Source: Clostridia bacterium | GTDB taxonomy: Bacteria > Bacillota > Clostridia > UBA1381 | Assembly: GCA_017443895.1 (NCBI GenBank) | Contig: JAFSXU010000019.1 | Location: forward strand, 1 to 39,479 | Reading direction: 5' to 3' | DNA: 39,479 bases | In this document: positions 24,513 through 31,163 of the stretch, one piece after another | How the letters are laid out: each line of letters begins with the position of its first letter | How positions within the stretch are numbered: the first letter of the stretch is position 1 | Notes under the pieces: model-generated | Seen by the model: only the letters and a program-made list of their open reading frames with translations | Told to the model about the DNA's origin: nothing | Database searches by the model: none | Translations under genes and position numbers: made by a program

Positions 24513-25916
24513 TTATCTGTCTTTATAGAATGCCTTGTATGCCTTGTATGCCATATATATATCTGTCTTTGCCGTAACCTCAAATGGGGCGTGCATTGAC
24601 AAAACAGGAACACCGCAGTCAACAACATCCATATTGAGATTTGCAACATACTGCGCAATTGTTCCGCCGCCGCCCTGGTCAACCTTACCAAGCTCGCCTG
24701 ATTGCCATACAACATTGTTGTCATTCATAATTTTTTCAACACTGTACATAAATTCAGAGCTTGCATCGGAGGAGCCTGACTTACCTCTGGCACCGGTGTA
24801 TTTTATAATGCACATTCCGTATCCTGCAAATGATGCGTTGTTTTTCTCGTATGCGCTCTCGTATGTCGGATCAACCGCCGCATTGACATCGGATGAAAGA
24901 CATGCTGAATTTGCTATTACCTTATTATAAGTCGTAATTTTGCACTTGCCTTTTATTTTTTCAATAATTTCAGCTACCGTCATTTCAAAAAATGCACTTA
25001 ACATTCCCGTGTTTCCGCAGGACCCGATTTCCTCTTTATCAACCAAAATTGCAACTGCGGTTTTTTTAGGAAGCTCGCTGTCAATTATACCTTTTAGCGT
25101 TGTATATGCACACACTCTGTCATCCTGACCGTATGCTCCCACAAAGCTCCTGTCAAGTCCCACATCTTTTGCTTTAAACGCGGGCACAATTTCTATTTCG
25201 GCGTTTAGGAAATCAGTTTCACATATTCCGTATTTTTCATTCAAAAGCTTTAATATGCCAAACTTAACACGCTCTTTTACATCCTTACCTACGGGAATAC
25301 CGCCTATTAAAACATTTAAGTTTTCGCCCTCTATTCCCTCCGTCATTTTCTTCATCATCTGGCTTGACGCAAGGTGTGGCAGAAGATCTGTTATGCAAAA
25401 CACAGGATCGTTTTCTTCCTCGCCTATGTTTATAACCACCTTATCGCCGTTTTTGGTATAAATAACGCCATGCATAGACATTGGAATTGTCGTCCACTGG
25501 TATTTTTTTATACCACCGTAATAATGGGTTTTAAACAAAGCCATATCATCTTGTTCATAGAGCGGATTTTGCTTTAAATCAAGGCGCGGTGAATCAATAT
25601 GCGCACCGCAGATATTTATTCCGTTTTCAATATCATCCGTACCAATCTGCGCCATAAATATATTTTTGCCACGGTTTAATTTGTATACCTTATCGCCAGG
25701 CTTTAGCGTTTTGTAATCATCCAGTGGCTTATATCCTGCCTCCTCTGCCATTTTAACAGATATGTTTACACATTCACGCTCCGTTTTTCCGTTATCTAAA
25801 AATTTGCGGTATTCATCGCAAAACTCAAACATTTGTGCTTTTTCTGCGTCTGTTATTACATCATAAACATTCTTTTTTGTATATGATAATTCTTCAAATA
25901 ACTCCTTATCAGTCAT
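24513..25916 (-). CDS. M18-family aminopeptidase
   Basis: A cytosolic di-zinc aminopeptidase that trims N-terminal residues, often acidic ones, from peptides; it forms a tetrahedral dodecamer in known members. The 467 residues show CGAHIDSPRLDLK (metal His/Asp), VDKEEIGSCGNTGM (catalytic and metal Glu), SSDVNAAVDPTY and the last metal His in VPVLSMHAPFE. The ATG at 25916 is chosen because GGAGG lies 6 nt before it; an in-frame TTG upstream would bury that site. Monocistronic with its own promoter. Confidence 0.93.
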   Translation of the reverse strand: MTDKELFEELSYTKKNVYDVITDAEKAQMFEFCDEYRKFLDNGKTERECVNISVKMAEEAGYKPLDDYKTLKPGDKVYKLNRGKNIFMAQIGTDDIENGINICGAHIDSPRLDLKQNPLYEQDDMALFKTHYYGGIKKYQWTTIPMSMHGVIYTKNGDKVVINIGEEENDPVFCITDLLPHLASSQMMKKMTEGIEGENLNVLIGGIPVGKDVKERVKFGILKLLNEKYGICETDFLNAEIEIVPAFKAKDVGLDRSFVGAYGQDDRVCAYTTLKGIIDSELPKKTAVAILVDKEEIGSCGNTGMLSAFFEMTVAEIIEKIKGKCKITTYNKVIANSACLSSDVNAAVDPTYESAYEKNNASFAGYGMCIIKYTGARGKSGSSDASSEFMYSVEKIMNDNNVVWQSGELGKVDQGGGGTIAQYVANLNMDVVDCGVPVLSMHAPFEVTAKTDIYMAYKAYKAFYKDR

Positions 25917-25949
25917 ATATTTTGCCTCCAAACTTTTAATCTGTTTGCA

Positions 25950-25978
25950 ATTATACCACTATTTCCATTATTTTTCAA
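25950..25978 (-). promoter_or_regulatory. Promoter of the M18 aminopeptidase
   Basis: Minus strand: -35 TTGAAA (25973-25978), 17-bp spacer, -10 TATAAT (25950-25955), immediately past the thiT terminator. Confidence 0.75.
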
Positions 25979-25991
25979 TATCCTAATTATT

Positions 25992-26025
25992 CAAAAAAGC
26001 AATGGCATAATTACCATTGCTTTTT
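25992..26025 (-). terminator. Intrinsic terminator of thiT
   Basis: Minus strand: AGCAATGG / CCATTGCT stem, extended by A-T pairs, with a run of six Ts after it, 7 nt past the thiT stop. Confidence 0.85.
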
Positions 26026-26031
26026 AACAAA

Positions 26032-26610
26032 TTAAAGGCTTAGCATTTTTCTTGTCTGTGGGATTTTAAACAGGATAAATGCTCCGATTGCCGTAAACAC
26101 CATTTCAGGCAACATATATGAGCCGTTATACAAAAGGCTGTATAAGAAGGTGTTATTTGTTGAAAATCCCTCCCAAAGCTCGCCAAAGCTATGGAATATC
26201 AAAACTCCGCTTATAAAATGACACGCAAACCTTAAAAACAGCGCAAATACCGTACCGCCTATCCAACCAACAGCGCCCTTTGTCCTCCAAAGACCGGCAA
26301 ATCCGATTACCGTAAATGCAAATATGTAGTCAAAAAATATACAGCCTACAAGCGCCATTGGCGATAATCCCCAACCAAAAAGTCCCAGTCCGATGCCTTG
26401 GAAAAACTGAATTAACGAATACGCAAATGCTGTTATAAGCCCTTTTTTTACGCCGTACTTAATGCTGTATAAGCATATGGGAAGCATTGAAAGCAAGGTA
26501 ATTGCTCCGTCCCAAGGCAGGCGGTAGATGACAATAAAGCTTAAAACCGTTGCAAGCGCCACCATAATTGCACCCTCTGTAAGCATAAGTGTTTTTGATG
26601 TTTGTTTCAT
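26032..26610 (-). CDS. thiT: Thiamine transporter ThiT (ECF S component)
   Basis: ThiT is the thiamine-binding membrane subunit of an energy-coupling factor transporter; the shared EcfA/A'/T module is encoded elsewhere. The 192 residues have about six membrane segments and the signature GWIGGTVFALFLRFACHFIS, which resembles the conserved WxxxxxxRFxxHxxSG motif of ThiT/YuaJ. The TPP riboswitch in its leader independently supports thiamine as the substrate. AAAGGAT is the likely ribosome binding site. Confidence 0.93.
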   Translation of the reverse strand: MKQTSKTLMLTEGAIMVALATVLSFIVIYRLPWDGAITLLSMLPICLYSIKYGVKKGLITAFAYSLIQFFQGIGLGLFGWGLSPMALVGCIFFDYIFAFTVIGFAGLWRTKGAVGWIGGTVFALFLRFACHFISGVLIFHSFGELWEGFSTNNTFLYSLLYNGSYMLPEMVFTAIGAFILFKIPQTRKMLSL

Positions 26611-26639
26611 TATAAATCAAATCCTTTCATAAATTTGCA

Positions 26640-26671
26640 AAAGAAAAAACGCTCCTCCGCCGAAGAACGCA
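26640..26671 (-). terminator. Expression-platform terminator of the TPP riboswitch
   Basis: Minus strand: 8-bp stem CGTTCTTC / GAGGAGCG with GGCG loop, followed by six Ts. It sits between the riboswitch core and thiT and would stop transcription when TPP is bound. Confidence 0.8.
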
Positions 26672-26683
26672 CCTAAAACTAAA

Positions 26684-26779
26684 ACTTGGCTTCCTAACGA
26701 CGGTATTAACCGACAGGTTCAAAGGGTCAGATTTTAATCTTCTCAACCTCCGCGCAAAAAGCGCTTTAGTCCCCCTGCA
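26684..26779 (-). promoter_or_regulatory. TPP riboswitch (THI element) controlling thiT
   Basis: On the minus strand the segment has the diagnostic TPP core: a GGGGG start near 26775, GGTTGAGA, CTGACCCTTTGAACCTG (26714-26730), GTTAATACC, and the closing GTTAGGAAGC (26689-26698). A variable P3 stem (AAAGCGCTTTTTGCGC) lies where length variation is normal. Binding of thiamine pyrophosphate should favour the downstream terminator and repress thiT. Confidence 0.94.
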
Positions 26780-26806
26780 AATCTTATAATATTTTGTTTT
26801 GTACAC

Positions 26807-26835
26807 ATTTTACTATATGACATTTAATTTGTCAA
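26807..26835 (-). promoter_or_regulatory. Promoter of the TPP riboswitch-thiT transcript
   Basis: Minus strand: -35 TTGACA (26830-26835), 17-bp spacer, -10 TAAAAT (26807-26812), about 30 nt before the riboswitch core. Confidence 0.8.
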
Positions 26836-26895
26836 TACAAATTTGGCATATGCTAAAACAAATAGGATAATTTGTATAAAATTCCCATTATTTTA

Positions 26896-26924
26896 TTGAT
26901 AATACAAAAAATTTGTGGTATACT
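26896..26924 (+). promoter_or_regulatory. Promoter of ogg, probably leaderless
   Basis: -35 TTGATA (26896-26901), 17-bp spacer, -10 TATACT (26919-26924). Only seven bases separate the -10 from the ATG at 26932, so transcription should begin at or next to the start codon. Confidence 0.7.
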
Positions 26925-26931
26925 CTGTTAT

Positions 26932-27807
26932 ATGAATATAGAAACAAAAAACAATGATTTAATATTAGAAAATGTATCGGATTTTAATTTGACACATATT
27001 TTTGACTGCGGGCAATGTTTCCGCTTCAATCAAAACGACGACGGTACATACACAGGTGTTGCAAAAGGCAAAGCCTTGACAATTTCGCAAACCCATGACA
27101 CGGTTATCCTATATGACACATCGGAGGAAGATTTTAAAAACATATGGTATGACTTTTTCGATTTTGACCGTGACTATAAAAAAATAAAGGACACCTTATC
27201 CTCTGACCCGATTATGGCGGATGCCATAAAATTTGGGAGTGGCATACGGATACTTAACCAGGATTTATGGGAAGCAATTATATCCTTTATAATTTCATCG
27301 TCAAATAATATACCGAGAATTAAGGGTATTGTTGAAAGACTTTGTCAAAATTTTGGCAAGAAGATAGAGTATATGGGAAAAACATATTATTCATTCCCTA
27401 CACTTGATGAGCTTCAAGGTGTTACAGCAGATGATTTATCCGTAATTCGTGCAGGGTTTAGGGATAAGTATATAATAGATGCCATAGACAAATTCAGCAG
27501 AGGTATTTTATCGGTTGATTATATAAACTCCCTGTCAACTGCCGAGGCAAAAAATGCCCTGATGTCAATAAAGGGCGTGGGAAACAAGGTTTCAGACTGC
27601 ATTTTGCTTTTTGGTATGAACAGAGCAAATTCATTTCCTGTCGATGTATGGATAAAAAGGATTATGGAGTTTTGCTATTTCAATAATGAGGAACAGTCTG
27701 TAAAAACCATTTGTGATTTTGCAAACTCAAAGTTTGGCACGCTTGGCGGATATGCACAGCAGTATTTATTTTTCTATGCAAGAGAAAACAAAATCGGAAC
27801 AGAATAA
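26932..27807 (+). CDS. ogg: 8-oxoguanine DNA glycosylase (OGG1 type)
   Basis: A bifunctional base-excision repair glycosylase/AP lyase that removes 8-oxoguanine opposite cytosine. The 291-residue protein has the N-terminal OGG domain (FDCGQCFRFNQNDDGTYTGV, about 25-44), the HhH motif with the catalytic Lys in IKGVGNKVSDCILLFG, and the catalytic Asp in FPVDVWIKRIM. Length fits the characterised Clostridium acetobutylicum Ogg. ATG 26932 is chosen over an upstream in-frame start at 26872 because that one lies before the promoter -10; there is no Shine-Dalgarno, in keeping with a leaderless message. The zinc-ribbon gene follows by 17 nt. Confidence 0.93.
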   Translation: MNIETKNNDLILENVSDFNLTHIFDCGQCFRFNQNDDGTYTGVAKGKALTISQTHDTVILYDTSEEDFKNIWYDFFDFDRDYKKIKDTLSSDPIMADAIKFGSGIRILNQDLWEAIISFIISSSNNIPRIKGIVERLCQNFGKKIEYMGKTYYSFPTLDELQGVTADDLSVIRAGFRDKYIIDAIDKFSRGILSVDYINSLSTAEAKNALMSIKGVGNKVSDCILLFGMNRANSFPVDVWIKRIMEFCYFNNEEQSVKTICDFANSKFGTLGGYAQQYLFFYARENKIGTE

Positions 27808-27824
27808 TTGTTAGGAGACGACCT

Positions 27825-28421
27825 ATGGTTATAAATTATGACAGAACTACCGCATTTATATGCCCGTTTTGTTCAAGCATTGTCAAAAAGAAGATAAACG
27901 CATTTAACTTTTCGGGCAGAAATGAAATTAACCTAAACTGCCCTGCTGCAGGCTGTAAAGAGAAATGTATCACAATAAAAAAGCGACCTCAAAAAATCAA
28001 AGTTGATATTGAATGTCCCATATGCGGTGATGACCACAGCGTCACTTATCAATCGACCACATTCTGGAACAAGGAGCTTATATCATATAAATGTCCGACC
28101 GCAGGTGAGGATATTTTCCACTGCGGAACAGAAAAAAATGTAAAAACAGCAATCCAAAAAACTGTTATGGAGTATTGTTCTCCACAGGATATGGATTTTA
28201 CTCAAAACGATTTACTCAAAGAAATGCTTGAGTTGGTCAAGGAAATTAAAGACGAGGATAACATTTGGTGTCAGTGTGGCTGCCACGATGTCCTGATTAA
28301 GGTCGTCAGTGACAGCATATCCCTTGTATGCAAGAAATGTAACAGGGTCCGCACTATTGAGCCAAGCGACAAAAACCTGATAATGCTTATAAATGCAGAG
28401 TCAATTGTTATCGGTGACTAA
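27825..28421 (+). CDS. Cys-rich zinc-ribbon protein of unknown function
   Basis: A 198-residue soluble protein with at least three Cys clusters: C13/C16 with C39/C44/C48, C64/C67 with C90/C100, and a C-terminal set around CQCGC and CKKC. The spacing suggests three zinc ribbons, two of which look like a duplicated CPxC...CPxAG unit (CPAAG and CPTAG). A helical stretch (~125-145, LLKEMLELVKEIKDED) links them. I recognise no named family and give no function. AGGAGA precedes the ATG. It lies between ogg, probably in one transcript, and fba. Confidence 0.85.
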   Translation: MVINYDRTTAFICPFCSSIVKKKINAFNFSGRNEINLNCPAAGCKEKCITIKKRPQKIKVDIECPICGDDHSVTYQSTTFWNKELISYKCPTAGEDIFHCGTEKNVKTAIQKTVMEYCSPQDMDFTQNDLLKEMLELVKEIKDEDNIWCQCGCHDVLIKVVSDSISLVCKKCNRVRTIEPSDKNLIMLINAESIVIGD

Positions 28422-28476
28422 GTAAATAAATAATTTTTTATTTAATATAATTAAAATTTTTAGGAGGAATAAAAAA

Positions 28477-29340
28477 ATGTTAGTATCAGCTACAGAGATG
28501 TTAAAAAAGGCAGTCGAGGGCAAATATGCCGTAGGTCAGTTTAACATCAACAACCTTGAATGGACAAAGTCAATCCTGCAAACGGCACAGGAAAATAATT
28601 CACCTGTTATTTTAGGTGTTTCAGAGGGTGCAGGTAAATATATGACAGGCTTTAAGACGGTATCGGCTATGGTATCTGCTATGATTGATGAATTAGGCAT
28701 AACCGTTCCCGTTGCGCTTCATTTAGACCACGGTTCATACGAGGGTTGCTATAAGTGTGTAAAAGCAGGCTTCTCATCAATTATGTTTGACGGCTCACAC
28801 TTACCTATCGAGGAAAATGTTGAAAAGACAAAGGAGCTTGTAAAGGTAGCACACGCTATGGGAATGTCAATTGAGGCAGAGGTCGGCTCAATCGGCGGTG
28901 AGGAAGACGGCGTTGTAGGCGCAGGAGAAATCGCAGACCCTAACGAATGCAAGAAGATTGCCGATTTAGGCGTTGATTTCTTAGCGGCAGGTATTGGTAA
29001 TATCCACGGCAAGTACCCCGAAAACTGGAAAGGACTTGACTTTGACGCTCTTGCAAAAACGAAGGAGCTTATCGGTGATTTACCTCTCGTTCTTCACGGC
29101 GGTACAGGTATTCCTGCGGATATGATAAAGAAAGCAATTTCATTAGGCGTTGCAAAAATAAATGTAAACACAGAATGTCAGCTTTACTTCCAGGAGGCAA
29201 CAAGAAAGTACATTGAAGAGGGCAAGGACCTTCAGGGCAAGGGCTTTGACCCAAGAAAGCTCTTGGCACCCGGCGCTGAGGCAATCAAGGTTATTGTAAA
29301 AGAAAAGATGGAATTATTCGGTTCAGTAAACAAGGCTTGA
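28477..29340 (+). CDS. fba: Class II fructose-1,6-bisphosphate aldolase
   Basis: A zinc-dependent glycolytic aldolase that splits fructose 1,6-bisphosphate into DHAP and glyceraldehyde 3-phosphate. The 287 residues have the zinc and catalytic motifs HLDHGSYEGC, MFDGSHLP, EAEVGSIGGEEDG, GIGNIHGKYP and VLHGGTGIP, and the class IIA/B length typical of Firmicutes. It has a strong AGGAGG site and codon use suited to high expression. The 55-nt gap before it contains a TATAAT-like box but no good -35. Its 3' UTR carries copy 2 of the 83-bp element. A tagatose-bisphosphate specificity cannot be ruled out. Confidence 0.95.
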   Translation: MLVSATEMLKKAVEGKYAVGQFNINNLEWTKSILQTAQENNSPVILGVSEGAGKYMTGFKTVSAMVSAMIDELGITVPVALHLDHGSYEGCYKCVKAGFSSIMFDGSHLPIEENVEKTKELVKVAHAMGMSIEAEVGSIGGEEDGVVGAGEIADPNECKKIADLGVDFLAAGIGNIHGKYPENWKGLDFDALAKTKELIGDLPLVLHGGTGIPADMIKKAISLGVAKINVNTECQLYFQEATRKYIEEGKDLQGKGFDPRKLLAPGAEAIKVIVKEKMELFGSVNKA

Positions 29341-29374
29341 ATTTGAATACGGTTATATTAAATAATCTTGCTAA

Positions 29375-29457
29375 AGGCTGATTGAATTTAGATGCAGAAC
29401 GGACAAAGCTCACCCGACGGCGTATGTGTATACTCCGAGTGGTGAGCTTTGTTCGTA
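29375..29457 (+). repeat. 83-bp hairpin element, copy 2, in the fba 3' region
   Basis: The counterpart of 24398-24480. Stem arms are 29399-29414 and 29441-29456 (16 bp, one G-U pair). Six arm positions differ between the copies, counting both sides, yet pairing is kept in both. It begins 35 nt after the fba stop in sense orientation and is followed by the terminator structure at 29457-29553. Confidence 0.8.
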
Positions 29458-29553
29458 GCAGAAAGACAAAAACAAAGAATTCCGATAATGCGGAATTCTT
29501 CATTATAAACACAGTATCATCAAAAGAACAAAACAAAGCTTTCTGCTTTTTTT
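29457..29553 (+). terminator. Composite terminator of fba
   Basis: A 9-bp stem, AGCAGAAAG (29457-29465) with CTTTCTGCT (29539-29547), encloses an inner 10-bp hairpin (29475-29484 / 29491-29500) and is followed by seven Ts. The long closing distance makes the fold less certain than a simple hairpin. Confidence 0.5.
29467..29500 (-). terminator. Terminator of the serpin gene
   Basis: Minus strand: the 10-bp AAGAATTCCG / CGGAATTCTT hairpin is followed by TGTTTTTGTC, about 90 nt after the serpin stop. The same inner hairpin is part of the fba terminator on the other strand. Confidence 0.65.
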
Positions 29554-29589
29554 GATATCTTTATGCGTTCTGCGCTAAAGTCAACAGCC

Positions 29590-31089
29590 CTATTCTGCAT
29601 AAAGCATTTTACCCATAAACAATATTGTATCAGTCTGTGTATCGTAGATATAATATGTAAACGGCTCGTTTAATTTAAATTCTATCGGGTCTTCCAAAAG
29701 TGCGCTTGTCACACCGACAACCACCGCCGTAACTGCGGCTGCCTCTGTTCCCTCTTCATCAACATTTATATAGGTCTTGTGTATAACGGAGTCTATTAAA
29801 AGTCCTGTATCCGATGTCAGCATCTTTGAAAAATCAGCACTGTCCAAGAATGCTTTTTTCATACCCATATTATATAATGTGTCTTTTAAATCAAAACTGC
29901 TTCTTGCCGTCCATTTTGGCATTGATAGTCTGACACGCCTGTAATCCATATCCTTTAGCTTATTAAAATCAGCATCGCCCTTTATGGCATACATACAAAG
30001 TCCGTCATAATAGGGAATTTCCACAGCCTCGGTAGTTGCATCTTTATAATATCCATAACGCTCTGTTTGGTGCATAAAGTCGATATCCTTTGCATTGCCC
30101 TCAATATCGGTAAATGCTTCCTTATAAGTATTTGACTTATCAAAGCTGTCAACCCATTTAGCCTTCATATAAATTGCATTTATAAGCATGGCAAGAAAAT
30201 CACTGTTTTGAGTAATTTCGGTTATTTTCTTGTTTGTTGCATCGCTTACCCAAGCATTTATTTTATCAACAGCATTCTTCTTGTTAACAACCGAGCTTGT
30301 ACCAAAATAGTTATTTGCTACAGTGCTTGTAAATTTATCGTCAAAGCGCGCCTTTTCGCCTGCCGTATCGGAATTTATCCATATAGAGTTTGAAATTTTA
30401 AACTCAGTATGTGAGTCCTTTGAAGTATTTAATTCGTTAAATCTTTCAATTAACGCTTTTGTTTCCTCGTTATACTCATCTAAATCAGTAATACCGAGAG
30501 TATTTAGCATTTCCGTTTTTGTATCGCCGTGAGCGCCGTTTGCAGTCATCGCAAGCGCCATTTTTATACTTATTGGCGATACCATAAAGTTCTTGTCATT
30601 TGGAATAGTGTTAAACAGCTTTTCTTCAAATGACATTTCAGTGCTGTCACGAAGCACTACTGTTCTTGTATCGCCGTCCCATTCTACGCTAACGCCTATA
30701 GCCTCCGCAAAATAGCGTATCGGCACAAAAACACGGTCATATTTTATTGTCGGTGCAACATCAAGCTCTATTTCATATACATCGTGTAAGCCGACTGTTT
30801 TTGTTGCGATATTTGTATCAAGCTTTATGACATTTACCACATCATCTTTTCTTACCGTAACAATTTTGTCAAGCTCGTTCCATTCCACCGTCGCGCCCAG
30901 CTTTTCAAGCACATACCTTGCAGGTACCATAACTCTGTCATTCTCAATATACGGAATTACATCTACAGGTGCAATCTCCTCGTCATTATAAGTTACAAAA
31001 ATTGCCTTTTCATAACTCCATGTTGTTGCAAGTGCCGATAGTTGGCAAAATGCCATAACCATTGACATTATAAATGCTATTTTTTTCAT
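29590..31089 (-). CDS. Secreted serpin with N-terminal stalk domains
   Basis: A predicted extracellular protease inhibitor. The 499 residues are: signal peptide (1-~21, cleavage after ALA); two 'copper amine oxidase N-terminal-like' units (~30-150, DRVMVPARYVLEKLGATVEW and DRVFVPIRYFAEAIGVSVEW); and a serpin domain (~153-499, with SPISIKMALAMTANGAHGDT and MLINAIYMKAKWVDSFD). The hinge EEGTEAAAVTAVVVG (445-459) keeps the small residues that inhibitory serpins need for loop insertion. Counting from P15 Gly gives P1-P1' as Thr461-Ser462, which points to elastase- or subtilisin-like targets rather than trypsin. GGGAGGAAC precedes the ATG. Confidence 0.93.
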   Translation of the reverse strand: MKKIAFIMSMVMAFCQLSALATTWSYEKAIFVTYNDEEIAPVDVIPYIENDRVMVPARYVLEKLGATVEWNELDKIVTVRKDDVVNVIKLDTNIATKTVGLHDVYEIELDVAPTIKYDRVFVPIRYFAEAIGVSVEWDGDTRTVVLRDSTEMSFEEKLFNTIPNDKNFMVSPISIKMALAMTANGAHGDTKTEMLNTLGITDLDEYNEETKALIERFNELNTSKDSHTEFKISNSIWINSDTAGEKARFDDKFTSTVANNYFGTSSVVNKKNAVDKINAWVSDATNKKITEITQNSDFLAMLINAIYMKAKWVDSFDKSNTYKEAFTDIEGNAKDIDFMHQTERYGYYKDATTEAVEIPYYDGLCMYAIKGDADFNKLKDMDYRRVRLSMPKWTARSSFDLKDTLYNMGMKKAFLDSADFSKMLTSDTGLLIDSVIHKTYINVDEEGTEAAAVTAVVVGVTSALLEDPIEFKLNEPFTYYIYDTQTDTILFMGKMLYAE

Positions 31090-31163
31090 AGCTCTGTTCC
31101 TCCCGTAAATTGAATTTTCATTGGTTTAGACGGAAAATTATAGAATTTGTTCCAAAACGCCCA

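Noticed and set aside
28422-28476. Separate promoter for fba
   Set aside because: A TATAAT-like box is present in very AT-rich DNA, but no -35 at suitable spacing was found.
29564-29576. GCAGAACG match to the repeat element near the serpin stop (minus strand)
   Set aside because: Only eight bases match and the stem sequence does not follow; taken as chance.
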